Assembly (NCBI GenBank): GCA_017893485.1
Contig: CM030364.1
Location: 244,975,818 to 245,039,817 of the forward strand
DNA from: Hemerocallis citrina
Lineage: Eukaryota > Streptophyta > Magnoliopsida > Asparagales > Asphodelaceae
Length of the DNA: 64,000 nucleotides
Direction: 5' to 3'
The position numbers were made by a program, and so were the translations under genes. Numbering within the stretch: the first letter of the stretch is position 1; each line of letters opens with the position of its first letter. Under the pieces are notes generated by a model. It did not search any database and had not been told where the DNA came from. It was given only the letters and a program-made list of their open reading frames with translations. This document shows, piece after piece, positions 44,255 through 58,562 of the stretch.

Positions 44255-47200
44255 TGTAACCCATATTGCTTATATTTGTATTTGTTTTAATTTTATTTAA
44301 TAAAATTCTTGATTTATTTATTTTCATTTTTTGGTTGTATTTATTTTTATTTCTTTTGTATCGTGTGTTGTGTTCCTCTCTCTTGTGATTCATTCTCTGT
44401 TTGATTCAGCTCCTTGCTCTCTTTATTGATCTACAATTTGTTCTTGGTCTTGTCTATTGTTAAACCTATTTTATGGCCTATTTGTCTGTTATTGGATTTT
44501 TTTACCCTATTGGATACTACTCAGTTTATCCAAACCTTTATTGTCTCAATTTAAACACCCTAATTGAACCATAACCCTAATTATCAAACTCTAATACCCT
44601 TTCTCTCTCTCTCTAGCCGTCACCCTCTTTCTCACCTACTCCCGACCCCCTCCCGACCTCACCTCTGTACTATCGTCGTCGTTGACCCCCGACGCCGGCC
44701 ACCACCCACCGATCACCCCCTTTTCATCCCCTCTCCGCTGCACCCCCGCGCACCCCAACCCACAACAGCCCCCGATCCCCTGTGCCGTCGTCCTATCCTT
44801 GAGCAGCCGCGACACCCAGCCCCTAGCCACTGTCGTGGTTGCCCAGGCCACTGCCCTTGCTGCTGTTGTTGACCGCCACTCTTACTGTTTGTTGGCATTG
44901 TCTCTCTGTGTGTGCACGCGCGTGTTTCTATGCATGTTTTTTTGGTTGGATTGGATTCTCGTCTCTCATCTCTCGTACGTGTGTTCGATGTTCAGAATCC
45001 GTTCTCATTATTCTGTTCTTCGTTTTCGTCGTCTTCATCACATGCAAGTAGCTTGTATGTGTTCTTCTTTTCATACAAGTTAATACCGTAAGTAATCTAG
45101 TATGAAAATATTTGTACTCTCATGATGATCCATATTTTTTAGGTTAACCGTTGATATCATTTTTTATCATGAGTAGTTACAATAATTGAAACCCGTTGCA
45201 TAAAAACAATTAGATTAGTGGACATCTTGATTGTTTGTTGTTTGTGACACACCGTATGTTGTAGATGACTGTTGCATATATGTTGGTTAGATGTATTATC
45301 TCATTATGGACTATTTGATTCACATTCCAAGATGGTTTGAGTAACCCACATATACCATGCTTTGTATGACAACTTCGATTGGACCGTTTGTAGTTAACCG
45401 TTGTTTGATAAAATGCCAAAAAAAAATTTTGTTCACCGCTGCTCTATTTTGTACAGTAATTTCGACCCTGTTAACATCAGTAAGATAAATAATTTGTGAA
45501 CATGATTTATAACCTTTGTTTTCTAGTTTCTAGAACTTTCGACGGATCTAAATTCCATATTTTGATGCATGAGTTATTGCCATTTTACTGCAGTCATATC
45601 GTATTTTCCAGATTCTGAACTATATGTATTCTGTATGAAATATTATTTTAAAACTAATGTTAAAAGTAGAATTTGAACTCTATATTTTGCTGAGTATGTT
45701 TAGATATGACTGGGAGCAATCCCTAATTTTTGTGTAATTAATTAATAACTTTTGTATCTTATTTTATGCTTTCGAAACCAATAGAAATATTCCAAACTGC
45801 ATGTTGTTCAATAAAGAATTATGTTTTCAACCTGATTCTATTCGTTTTTTATAAAAACTTTGTGAACAAGAACTGTAGAATAATTTGTCTATTTTATCAT
45901 CCTTTTGATGGATCGGGATTTCGAATTATATTTTATGAATTTTCTGTGTTTTGGTACTGCTGTGTCTGAACTTTCAGAATTGAGATTTTGTTGCATTACT
46001 CTGTTTTCCCAATTTTTTTTACTATAATATCTATAATATAATTTCATGATATTTTATATTTTGAAACTAGATGTGTTAAGGATTCTTCCAGATTTTTCTT
46101 AGATTTAATTATGATGATTTTAAACTCTTTTCATGCTTATAAATAAGATTTTGCATTTTCTGGCTAAACACGGTTTCTGTATTAAATACTGTTTTCAAGC
46201 CTGTTTCTGTGGCTGATTTGTGAGTTATATATATGTGCTAGAATCAGTAGAGAGTCTAGTTTCTAGATTTTTTGAAGGATCTGGATTTGCTATTCTGTAG
46301 CAATGGGAATATCAAATTTGGTACAGTATTATTTTATTTTCCAGAACTGAAAGTTTCGTTGTTTGAACTATTTTGATTTATATCAACCATTTGTGTTTCC
46401 TATTCATCTTAGACTTATCCTTTGTTCAGGCAATGTCTTTAGCCTGTTGTATTTCGTTCACACCTGTTATTAATAATGAAAAGAAATCAAGCCGGGGTTT
46501 AAAAGGGAAAAGATCGAGTAGTGGACTATATTGAAATACATATTCAGAAGGGACTCGTTTTCCCACTGTTTACTGTGGTACCTACTGTTTATCTCTGGAT
46601 GCATGAGGACATGATGCATGACACCGCTACTATTTATTATTACTGTTACCGTTACTGTTTGTATGAATATATTGCTCTATAGAAGTCCACTACAAAATCT
46701 TAAAATGAAAATGTTTGCCGTAGCAACCATGTGGTAAAATCTGGGACGCATGAAGTGCTACCTAGTTAGTAATGAACATTAGACATAAGAATAACTGTTT
46801 ACACTGTCATATCCTGTTACGGTTACTGTGGACTTTACTGTTACTGTTGATTACTGCTACCGTTGATACACTGTTATTGTTGATCCTTACTGTTACTGTT
46901 ATGCTTCTCTTGTTATCACTACACTACTTACTGTCATCTGTAGACTGTTATATTTACTACTTTCTCCATATTAGTATTTCCTATTTAGTTTAGTTTTTCC
47001 CTTCATTTTTTCCTACTCGTATTGCTTGCGGCCCGGACTTGCATCTAACGAGCGTTATGTTTTCCTATCTTTCCTATTTTCCTTGTATTTTCCATTTGAG
47101 CAGGTTTTGCTCATCAATTGCCTACTGAATTTTGTGTGCAAAAGTTTTAAGCTGCGCAATTGGAATAATTTGCTTAAATGTTCTGATGAACTATTTTATT

Positions 47201-47467
47201 TCATGAACTGTATTGAAACTTGTATTTGGGCTTATTGTCCTAGGGTTATTGTTTTGTTTCAGAACTAGTATTTTTTGGAACATTTATTATTGATGTAATA
47301 AATACTATTAAGTTATGAATGTTTTTGCATGCCTGGTTGGAGTATACTGTTATATTTACTTTTATGATAAGTCAAGCAGATCCGTACAGCTTGTGGATGG
47401 TGAAAACTATTCGCTGGGCCTAGTCGTGTACCGTATTCTGTATCATTTTGGGAAGCAAGGCGTGACA
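44255..47467 (+). repeat. 5' LTR of the Tekay element
   Basis: 3,213 bp, TGTAACCCATATTGC to GGCGTGACA. Includes a (C/T)-rich segment with ccctaaccctaa-like blocks near 44,575 and a degenerate (TTACTG)n-like region at 46,620-46,950. Confidence 0.93.
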
Positions 47468-47477
47468 AGGTTTTTAG

Positions 47478-47489
47478 TGGTATCAGAGC
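47478..47489 (+). other. Primer-binding site (tRNA-iMet type) of the Tekay element
   Basis: TGGTATCAGAGC, the common initiator-methionine tRNA PBS of plant LTR elements, 10 bp after the LTR. Confidence 0.93.
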
Positions 47490-47639
47490 TTCAGGTTTGG
47501 CTAATGTGTTAGTTTGACTAATACATTTCGTAGACTTGCCTCGATCGGATTTACTTGACTCCCGACAGGCCATGCATTGCACAAATAATTATTAATTAAC
47601 TGGATCTAATTGCTAATTGTTTTGGGTTTTGTGCATACT

Positions 47640-50600
47640 ATGGCTCGTGGGAATAGTTCATCTTCGGAAGAAGGCCATCCTGTGTTGGAAGCTATAACTC
47701 AGGTGCTCCAGCAGATTGCTCAATTACAACAGGAGCACAACGAACTGGTTAAGGCCGCTTTGGAAGCTGCTAACTGGATGATGTTCCGACCCCCGTTGTG
47801 TCTGCCCCTGTAGTTGTGCCCCCTCATCCGAGTACTGTTACGGATTTCATGAGGTTGCACCCTGATAAGTTCGCTGGTACTGAGATGCCACTCGAGGCTG
47901 AGCAGTGGCTGATGCGGACGGAGAGTCTACTGCAGGTAGCTAGGGCCGCCGATGCCGATCGTGTGGATGTGGTATGCGTCCAGTTGGGATTTGGCCCACA
48001 TATGGTGGAGGGCAGAATCTAAGAGGCTAGAGCGGCCTATTACTTGAACCACTTTCGTTCAAAGCTTCCTGGAGAAATTCTTCTCGCGCATCACTTGGGT
48101 AGAGATGGAGCATCAATTTCTAGCCCTGAAGCAGGTTGGTATGCCGTAGAATTCACCAGACTTAGCCGCTTTGCTACCACCTTGGTGGCGAATGAGGATG
48201 ATCGTGCTCGGTGGTTACTTTTGGGTCTTCATTAGGGTATCAGGTGCACTTGGACGCCCATCGTCTCCGTACCTATGCGGATGCCTTGGAAGCAGCTCGA
48301 GTGACAGAGCAGACTCGTGCTCATTAGATCCCTTCTCAGCGGGTTGTGTAGTACTCCGCTGCTGTTGCTGCCAGGCCTACTGTAGGTCCGATCAGGAGGC
48401 CAGCTCCGGTCCTTACCTTCAGGATAACTCCCTACCGTCCTGCTCCTCTACGAAGGGATGTTGTTTGCAACTTTTTCCAGGCCCCTGGGCATTTGCGCAA
48501 GGATTGCTGGAAGGCCAACCACCGCTGTCTCGGTTGTGGTGCTGTTGACCACTTGGTTCGAGATTGTCCACGAAGGAGGAACGACCAGGCCGCAGTTGTG
48601 CCAGTCTGTAGTCAGGTTATACCGCCAGTTCCCTCTCAGCATCAGATTGTCGGTCAGAGGACCGCTGCTCCAGGGAGAGGTCAGGCTTTCAACTTGACCG
48701 TAGAGGAAGCTCAGACCGCGGAAGAAGTCGTTGTAGGTATTCTTTTATGTTTTCTTTTGTTGTTCTGTTATTTGTTCCTTATTTCATTTATTTCTCTTGC
48801 ATTTTTCTTCATGTTGTCTTCCTGCATCATTTTTAATATTCCTTGGTTATCTTTCATCTGTTCATCTTTTTCCTTGTTTGACTCTATCTTAGGTGTTATT
48901 CTTGTTCATTCTGTTCCTGCTCGTGTTCTTTTTGATTCTGGGGCTACCCATTCCTTCGTCTCCTCTCGCTTCGTGGATCAGCATCAGTTGGTGTGTAGTG
49001 AGTTTCCGGATGCTTGGCATATCACCACAGGTGACAGTGTTGTCGTTTGTTCCCGGGAGTGCAAGCAGAGTCCCGTGGTGATTGGAAGTGCTGATTTCAG
49101 AGCAGATCTGATTGTGATCGGCAGTCCAGGTTTTGATGTGATTCTCGGCATGGATTGGCTTGGTGAGACCCACACGATCATTGATTATCCAGTGAAGAAG
49201 GTTGTTTTCAGGATGCCAGGTCGAGAGAAGTTTGAGTTCCATGCTGGGAGTCATCCCTTGGGCATGGTCAGGAAGTTGTTGTTGATGCTGGTTGTGCAAT
49301 GGAGTTGCATTCAAGCTGTGAGGCTGCGCCTCTTGTTGTGCGGGATTTTCTGGATGTGTTTCTTGAGGAGTTGCCTGGGCTACCCCCTGATAGGGATGTG
49401 GAATTCGGTATTGATGTTCAACCTGGTACTTCACCGATATCGAAGAGTCCTTACCGGATGGCACCAGTTAAGCTAGCAGAGCTGAAGGTGCAGGTTCAGG
49501 GTTTGCTGGATTTGGGTTTCATCAGGCCCAGTGTGTCCCCGTGGGGCGCTCCTATTTTGTTTGTCAGCAAGAAGGACGGGAGTCATCGTCTGTGCATGGA
49601 TTACCGTGACCTGAACAGTGTTAAAGTGAAGAACCGGTATCTGCTACCCAGGATTGATGATTTGTTTGATCAATTGGGTGGAGCTGCTGTCTTTTCAAAG
49701 TTGGACCTTCGCTCTGGTTATCATCAAGTGAAGGTTAAGAAAGCCGATGTACAGAAAACTGCGTTCAGGACCATATACAGGCACTATGAGTTCCTAGTGA
49801 TGCCTTTCGGAGTCACGAATGTGCCAGCAGTGTTCATGAGTCTAACGAACAGGATTTTCTCTCCATTTCTGAACAGATTCGTGGTGGTCTTCATAGAAGA
49901 CATTCTGGTGTATTCTCGGAATCGGAAGGATCATGCTGATCATCTGAGGTTGGTTCTATAGATCTTGAGGGAGAATCAGCTCTATGGAAAACTCAGCAGG
50001 TGTGAGTTTGGCTTGATCGAGTTACCTTTTTGGGGCACAATATCTCAGGCGATGGTATCTCTGTTGATCCGTCCAAGATTTCTGCGGTCAAGGATTGGCC
50101 TGTTCCTAAGTCAGTTCGAAAGTGAGGAGTTTCCTTAGTTTGGCCGGGTATTATCGAAAGTTCGTCCAAGACTTTTCGAAGACAGCTGGTCCGTTGACTA
50201 TGCTGACTGGGAAAGATCAGAAGTTTGTTTGGGATGGAGCTTGTGGTGAAGCATTTGCTGAGCTGAAGCGCCGGGTGACGTTAGCACTAGTGTTGACTAT
50301 TTCGGATGGCACGAGTGATTTTGTGGTTCACTGTGACGCTTCTGGCAAGGGTCTTGGTGCACTGTTGATGCAGAATGGTCGAGTTGTTGCTTATGCATCC
50401 AGAAAGTTGAGACTGCACGAGAAGAATTACCCTACCCATGTTTTGGAACTGGATGCTGTGATCTTTACTTAGAAGTTATGGAGGCATTATCTTCTTGGAG
50501 ACCGAGTGGAGATCTTTACTGACCACAAAAGTCTCAAGTATGTGTTCACTTAGAAGGAGCTGAACATGAGGCATAGGCGATGGTTAGAGTTAATGGTTGA

Positions 50601-52204
50601 CTTTGACATCAGTTTGCAGTACCATCCTGGTAGAGTGAACTTAGTGTCAGATGCTTTGAGTAGGAGACCAGTCGCCATGTTCCTAACTCAGCAGAGAGAG
50701 CTTGTTGAGCAGATGAGGAGGTTGGATTTGGATTGTAATCTTGCAAGGTTCTGATCAGAGTTGCATGATGCTTCAGTGGCAATCGTCTCTTGTTGAGCAG
50801 ATTGAGGAGGCTCAGGCAAGTGATGAGCAATTGAAAGGGTTCAGAGCGAAGTTGAAGCGGGTACGAGGACCGATATAGTTGTTCACTCAGATGGATCTCT
50901 TTGTTTAGGGCCCAGGTTGTGTGTTCCGAAGGGTGAGGTTTGTCAGGAATTTCTTGGGGAAGCCCACCAATCGTCGTACTCTATTCATCCTGGTGGTACG
51001 AAGTTGTACCGAACCTGAAGCTTCATTTTTGGTGGCATGGTATGAAGCGGTCTGTGGCGAGATTTGTGTCGCAGTGGTTGATCTGCTAGCAGGAGAAGGC
51101 AGAGCATCAGAGGACTGCCGGACTTCTTCAGCCTCTTTCCATTCCGGAGTGAAAGTGGGAGCATATCACCATGGATTTTGTGCGCTTTGCCGAGGAATCC
51201 TAAAGGTCACAACGCCATTTGGGTGATTGTGGACAGGTTGACGAATTGCGCTCACTTCGTTCCCTTCAGAGTTGGACAGTCTACTGAGAGCCTAGATGAG
51301 AATTACATGTAAGAGATTGTCAGAATTTATGGGGTTCCAGTTAGTATTGTATCCGACAGGGATACGAGGTTCATGTCGCGGTTTTGGGAGAGTCTTCAGA
51401 GTAGTCTGGGGAGCAAGTTGAAGTACAGTACAACTTTTCACCCTTAGACAGATGGACAGTCAGAGATGACCATCCAGACTTTAGAGGACATGTTGAGGTC
51501 CTGTGTACTGCAATTTGAAGGTTCTTGGGAGGACCACCTGCATCTTGTAGAGTTCTCGTACAACAACAGCTTTCAGGTCAGTCTTAAAGCTGCTCCTTTC
51601 GAGGCATTCTATGGTCGTAAGTTTCGGTCACTAGTGTGCTGGGATGACATTGACGAGCAAAAATTGTTGGGTCCAGAGTTGATTGTTGGGTCCAGAGTTG
51701 ATCACCAAGACGGTGGATGCTGTGAGTCAGATCAGAAAGCATCTTCAAGCCGCGCAAGATAGATAGAAGCGATGGGCTGATGTTCATCGTAGAGCCTTGG
51801 AGTTTGAGGTGTGAGAACATGTTTTCCTTAAGATATCGCCGTGGCGGGGTTTCATTCGTTTCGATGGCAGAGGCAAATTGAGCCCCAGGTTCATCGGACC
51901 ATTTGACATCGTGGAACGAGTAGGCAAGGTGGCCTATCGTCTTGCATTGCCCCCGGCTTTATCTGGAGTGCATTCCATGTCACGCAACTGATGAAGTATA
52001 TTCGTAATGAGAGCCACGTGATTGACTACTCGGAGTTATCTGTGAAGCCAGATTTGTCTTGTGAGATCCCGCCAGTTGTTATTGTGGACCGGTGGGAGAA
52101 GATTTTGAAGAACAAGGTGATCAAGCTTGTTCGTGTTTCTTGGAATCTTCACTCGCCAGGTGAGTCGACTTGAGAGCTGGAGGATATCCAGCGGAGGTTT
52201 CCCC
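47640..52204 (+). pseudogene. Gag-pol of the Tekay element, broken
   Basis: Starts MARGNSSSSEEGHPV. Gag pieces include HPDKFAGTEMPLEAEQWLM and two zinc knuckles (CNFFQAPGHLRKDC, CLGCGAVDHLVRDC; 48,467-48,575). Protease VLFDSGATHSFVSS (about 48,925). RT 49,465-49,961 with [13 protein letters not shown] and FIEDILVYS, where the first catalytic Asp of FIDD is Glu. RNase H ([16 protein letters not shown], about 50,325), integrase finger HPGGTKLY and catalytic MDFVRFA (about 51,175), DGQSEMTIQTLEDML (51,455). Chromodomain-like tail RWEKILKNKVIKLVRVSW (about 52,090). Frames change several times and many stops fall at expected Gln codons. The product would be non-functional. Confidence 0.93.
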
Positions 52205-52334
52205 ATTTGCTTGTGTAGCTCTTGTTTTGCTATTTTTGCTTTTGTTATTGTATTTTTCTTTTCTTTTGGGGTTACCCTATGTACTTCTGGTTGAATTTCG
52301 AGGATAAAATTCTTCTTGTTAGGTGGGTAGGACT

Positions 52335-55300
52335 TGTAACCCATATTGCCCATATTTGTATTTTTTTAATTTTATTTAATAAAAACCTTGATTTATTATT
52401 ATTTTTTTTGGTTGTATTTATTTTCATTTCTTTTGTATGGTGTGTTGTGTTCCTCTCTCTTGTGATTCATTCTCTGTTTGATTCAGCTCCTTACTTTCTT
52501 TATTGATCTACAATTTGTTCTTGATCTTGTCTATTGTTCAACCTATTTCATGGCCTATTTGTCTGTTATTGGATTCTTTTACCCTACTGGATACTACCCA
52601 GTTTACCCAGTTGTCTTTTATCTCTATTTAAACACCATAATTGAACCCTAACCCTAATTATCAAACCCTAATACCCTTTCTCTCTCTCTCTAGCCGTCAC
52701 CCTCTCTCTCACCTACTGCCGACCCCCCTCCCGACCTCACCTCTGTGCTGTGGTCGTCATTGACCCCCGACGCCGGCCACCACCCACCGATCACCCCCTT
52801 TTCCTCCCCTCTCTACTGTACCCCGTGCACCCTAACCCATAGCAGCCCCCGATCCCCTATGCTGTCATCCTGTCTTTGAGCAGCTGCGACACCCAGCCCC
52901 TAGCCGCCGTCGTGGTCGCCCAGGCTGCCGCCCTTGCTGCTGTTGCTGACCGCCGCTCTTGCTGTTTGTTGGCTGTTGTCTCTCTGTGTGTGCACACGCG
53001 TGTTTTTGTGCACATTTTTTCGGTTGGATTGGATTCTCGTCTCTCATCTCTCGTTCGTGTGTTCGATGTTCGGGATCTGTTCCCGTGATTCTGTTCTTCG
53101 TTTTCGTCGTCTTCATCACAGGCAAGTAGCTTGTATGTATTCTTTTTGTTATACAAGTTAATACCGTATATAATCTAGTATGAAAATATTTCTACTCTCA
53201 TGATGATCCATATTTTTTAGGTTAACCATTGACATCATCTTTTAATCATGAGTAGTTACAATAATTGACACCTGTTGCATGAAAACAATTAGATTAGTGG
53301 ACATCTTGATTGTTTGTTGTTTGTGACACACCGTAGGTTGTAGATGACTGTTGCATAGATATTAGTTTGATGTATTATCTCATTATGGACTATTTGATTC
53401 ACATGCCATGCTGATTTGAGTAACCCAATTATACCATGATTTGTATGACATCTTAGATTGGACCGTTTGTAGTTAAATTGTTTGATAAAATGCTGAAAAG
53501 AACTTTTGTTCACTGCTTCCCTATTTTGTACAGTAATTTCGACCCTGTTAAAATCAGTAAAATAAATAAGTTCGTGAAAATGATTTGTACCCTTTGTTTT
53601 CAAGTTTTCAAAACTTTCGGCAGATCTGAATTCTGAGTTTTGATGCATGAGTTATTGCCATTTTACTGCAGTCATATCGTATTTTTCAGATTCAGAACTA
53701 TATGTATTCTGTATGAAATATTATTTTAAAGCTGATGTTAAAAGTAGAATTTGAACTCTATACTTTGCTGAGTATGTTTAGATATGACTGGGAGCAATCC
53801 CTAATTTTTGTGGAATTAATTAATGACTTTTGTATCTTATTTTATGCTTTCGAAACCAACGGAAATATTCCAAACTGCATGTTGTTCAATAAAGAATTAT
53901 GTTTTCAACCTGATTCTATTCGTTTTTGATAAAAAATTTGTGAAAAGAACTGTAGCCTCATTTGTCTATTTTATCATCCTTTTGACGGATCTGGATTTCA
54001 TATTATATTTTATGAATTATCTCTGTTTTGGTACTGCTGTGTCTGAACTTTCAGAATTGAGATTTTGTTGCATTACTCTATTTTTCCAATTTTGTTGACT
54101 ATACTATCTGTAATATAATTTCATGATATTTTATATTTTGAAACTGGATATGTTAAGGAATCTTTCATATTTTTCTCAGATTTAATTATGATGATTTTAA
54201 ACTCTTTTCATGCTTATAAACAAGATTTTGCATTTTCTGGTTGAACACGGTTTCTGTATTAAATACTTTTTGTGGCTAATATATGACTTATATATATGTG
54301 CTGGAATCGGCAGAGAGTCTAGTTTCTAGATTTTCTGACGGATCTGGATTTTCTATTCTGTAGAAATGGGAATCTCAGGTTTGGTACAGTAGTGTTTTAC
54401 TGTCCAGAACTGAAAGTTTCGTTGTTTGGACTATTATCAGTTATTTTATCAACCGTTTGTGTTTCCTATTCATCTTAGAATTATCCTTTGTTCATGCAAT
54501 GTCTTTAGCCTGTTGTATTTTGTTCACACCTGTTGTTAATAATGAAAAGAAATCAAGCCGGGGTTTTTAAGGGAAAAGATCGAGCAGTGGACTATATAGA
54601 ATTACATATTCAGAAGGGACTCGTTTCCCCACTGTTTACTGTGGTACTTACTGTTTATCTCTGGATGCATGAGGGCATGATCCATGGCACCGTTACTGTT
54701 TGTTATTACTGTTACTGTTTGTCTGAATATATTGCCCTATAGAAGTTTCACTACAAAATCTTAAAACGAAATTGTTTGTCATAGCAACCATGAGGTAAAA
54801 TCTGGGACGCATGAAGTGCTACCTAGTTAGTAATGAACATTAGACATAAAAATAATTGTTTACACTGTCATATCCTATTATGGTTACTGTGGAATTTACT
54901 GTTACTGTTGATTACTGCTACCATTGACACACTGTTACTATTGATCCTTACTCTTACTATTATGCTTCTCCTGTTATCACTACACTGCTTACTGTCATCT
55001 GTAGACTGTTATATTTACTGCTTTCTCCATGTTAGAATTTTCTGTTTAGTTTAGTTTTTCCCTTCATATTTCCTACTTGTATTGCTTGCTGCTCGGACTT
55101 GCATCTAATAGGCATTATGTTTTCTTGTTTTTCCTATTTTCCTTGTAATTGCCATATGAGCAGGTTTTCCTGATCAATTTCCTACTGGAGTTGGTGAGAA
55201 AAAGTTTTGAGCTTCGCAATTGGAATAATTTGTTTAAATGTTCTGATAAACTATTTTATTTCATGAACTGTATTGAGGTTTGTATTTGGGCTTATTGTCA

Positions 55301-55527
55301 CAGGATTATTGTTTTGTTTCGGATCTAGTATTTGTTGGAACATTTATTATTGATGCGATAAATACTGTTGATTTGTGATTTTTTTTTCATGCCTGGTTGA
55401 GGTATACTGTTATATTTACTGTTATGATGAGTCAAGCAGATCCGTACAGCTTATGGATAGTGAAAACTATCTGCTGGACTTAGCCGCGTACCGTATTCCA
55501 TATCCTTTTGGAAAGTGGGGCGTGACA
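52335..55527 (+). repeat. 3' LTR of the Tekay element
   Basis: 3,193 bp, TGTAACCCATATTGCCC to GGGCGTGACA; preceded by purine-rich aggtgggtagga (52,321-52,332), the likely PPT. Confidence 0.93.
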
Positions 55528-55532
55528 CTCCA

Positions 55533-55858
<326 letters not shown>

Positions 55859-57831
55859 AATACCCTGATTTTTCATTTAATGAAAAATTATTTTATTTTG
55901 CACGTAGTGTGCACGTGCAATATTTTGGTTGAATTAAATCTTATAATTGTGATGTGTATGAATATTTAAATATATGTTTTCAAATTATTTTATACAAAAG
56001 CCTTTTCTTTAAATAAATAGAAAGCCATATTTTAAAGCCTTTTTCTTAAAGCCCAAAATGTATTTTTATTTTTACTATTTTGGCCCATAAAACTAAAGCC
56101 CATGGATTAATTTAATTAAAAAATTCTATTTTATTTTTTATGTAAAAATCAAATGCACAATTTTTGGCCTAGTTGCATGCACGTGCACTACACGTACACG
56201 TGCAATATGCACTTTGCTTCATGGCCGGTTGTGGACTTTTGGAGGGAGATTCAAAAGTTTAGTGGTGGTCATGGTGTGGTAGTTATTTGAATGTGGGTAG
56301 TTGTTGCAACTCCTACTCTCATCCTAGCCTTCCATCCTACAACCAACCAACTAATCCTAGCCCTCCATTCTAGTTGATTTTTAGTATAAATACCCCCTCC
56401 CATGGTTAGTTATTTTGTGCTTATTATCCCTTCCAAATCTATAGTCTAATTAGTAGTAGTTTGAGAGTTAAAAAGATTGAGTGGTGAGTGGTTTGTGCTT
56501 GCATTCTACCAAGGAGGAGAAGGGCCGGCTAGGAGCTTTCGGTGGTGCTTGTGGAACTTGTGCGCGCATCATCTAGGAGGAGGTGCATCTCATTTGCAAA
56601 GGACTTAGTTGCTATTGTGTTTGTTCTCTCCATATAAGGTGGGTTTGATTTTCCTTATTTCTAAAGTAGAAATGCTTGTTAGAATGAATGAATGATAGTA
56701 GGTTTAATTTTCCGTATTAGGAATCAAGCTAGTACTATACTGAAAGAATGATGCATGAAAAAATATTAATAAGAGTACACTCCTAATTGGAAAATTGACT
56801 TATAAATGGATTGGGATGTGAGTATGCAGTTATATGTGATTTGATTAGTAAAAATCTAAGTTGGTATGGATTAATTATAGCCATGAAGGTGTAATTGGCT
56901 AATAAAGAGATTAGTGGCATTAATTGTTGAGAAATGTCGAGAAGGAATCTTTCTGGTAAGTCGACTTAGGACCTTGTAAGTCGACTTATATGCTCACTTA
57001 AGTCGACTTGTGCTTTTATAAGTCAACTTCTTGCGTAATTTATTTGCTTAAAATCATGGATGTTTTCCCTGGACAGCCGACTTACTATAGTATAAGTCGA
57101 CTGGTACTGATGCATTTTTATAAACTCGAATGTTCTACTCTTCTAAAAATACATGAGACTTTATAAAGATAATTTGGGAATTGTTGCATGAAATAAAATG
57201 TGATTTGAGAATGAAAGGTGTAATTAGAACTATGACTTTGACATGTGTATTTCTGGAAAAGTATACCTTGCAAAAGAACTGGAAATGAAGAAGATTAGTA
57301 TAGTAAAGATTGAAGTGACATTATGTGATAGATGTATGAAAATATGAACTGTGAATATTCGTTAGTACTTCTCATTTTGAGAATAATGTGAACAATAAAA
57401 TGTGAATTATTCTTGTTGAAGAATAGCGAGACAAAGTATGATGTGTAAATAGAATGAAGGAATGATTCCTTAATTTGATATTTTTAACCGGTTCAGTCGA
57501 CCTAATGTGTGTAACAGTCGACTGTATAGAACTTGAGAAATTACATAATTGAACTCTGCAGAACAGCCGACTGTGTTGAACGACAGTCGACTGTCCTGTG
57601 ATTGATAATTGAAATTGGAACACTGCGGAACAGCCGACTGCCGTGTGCAGCAGTCGACTCTCCCGAGTGGTTATGAAGAACTTGTATTGACTGAACAAGT
57701 CGACTGGAAGAGATCCAAGTCGACTGTCCAGAGTGTTTTGACATATCAGAGAACATTATTCTGTTTATTTTGAAGATTGTGGATCTTATGGTTGATGTTG
57801 ATAAACTCTATTTGTTGCTGTGTGAATTTAC

Positions 57832-57971
57832 ATGAAATGAATCATAGTTTTGAATTGAGAATTTATATGAAATGAATCATAGTTTTGAATTGAGAATTTA
57901 TATGAAATGAATCATAGTTTTGAATTGAGAATTTATATGAAATGAATCATAGTTTTGAATTGAGAATTACA
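57832..57971 (+). repeat. 35-bp tandem repeat, four copies
   Basis: Unit atgaaatgaatcatagtttt plus gaattgagaatttat; copies are nearly identical, the last ending ttac. Confidence 0.93.
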
Positions 57972-58300
57972 TGAATATGAAAGTTAAGAACATGATATGC
58001 TGAGGCAATGAAAAATGAATTCATGAGTTGGGAATGCTCAATGTTGGAAATTGTGAATTAAAATTGAAATGAAAGAGTAGCTAAGTCTCCTCCGGCATTT
58101 GGAAAGAAATGAAATGAATATTGAAAAGAAAGACCAAGGTTGGTCATATTGAAATGAATGAATAAGTCCGGTTTAGTGGAGAGGCTAACTCTAGAGCTTT
58201 GATTTTGTTCATGATTCTAATAAAAACTAAGGATTAGTACATAGTGGAGACGTGATGAAAGTAGGAGAAAAACACGAGTGAGGGCCATCGCATTTGCGGT

Positions 58301-58562
58301 GGAGAGTATTTCACAGGTTCTTCACGATGAGTCGTGACATGACGTGGATACGGCTCCAGGGTACCGTGGCGGCGGAGAGTATTTCACAGGTTCTTCACGA
58401 TGCGTCGTGACATGACGTGGATACTGCTCCAGGGTACTGTCCCGGTGGTGACACTTGTGGGATGTTTGGTGACTGCATGAGGATCGTATGCCATGAAGGA
58501 GGCTGAAATTGTCACAGGTTCTTCACGATGAGTCGTGACATGACGTGGGATTCCCCTCCAGG
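58301..58562 (+). repeat. Three imperfect copies of a hairpin-bearing block
   Basis: cacaggttcttcacgatgag + tcgtgacatgacgtgg occurs at about 58,312, 58,385 and 58,513. Inverted repeat TCACGA-tgag-TCGTGA. The second copy has tgcg as the loop. Confidence 0.85.

Larger units (their letters stand above)
44255..55527 (+). mobile_element. Tekay-type Ty3/gypsy chromovirus, complete in outline but decayed, 11,273 bp
   Basis: LTRs 44,255-47,467 and 52,335-55,527, TG...CA ends, TSD CTCCA at 44,250-44,254 and 55,528-55,532, PBS TGGTATCAGAGC at 47,478, then gag, protease, RT, RNase H, integrase and a C-terminal chromodomain-like segment. The two LTRs differ at many positions (roughly one in fourteen in the first 400 bp by eye), so the insertion is much older than the Tat element. 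Confidence 0.93.

Noticed and set aside
44055..44393. Open frames with long YIYIYI runs (also near 43,599, 55,515, 59,544, 61,248 and 61,302)
   Set aside because: They are translations of (TA)n microsatellites, not proteins.
44680..45083. GC-rich frames in the Tekay 5' LTR (and the matching ones at 52,870-53,160)
   Set aside because: Present in both LTRs in shifted frames with frequent differences; non-coding LTR sequence.
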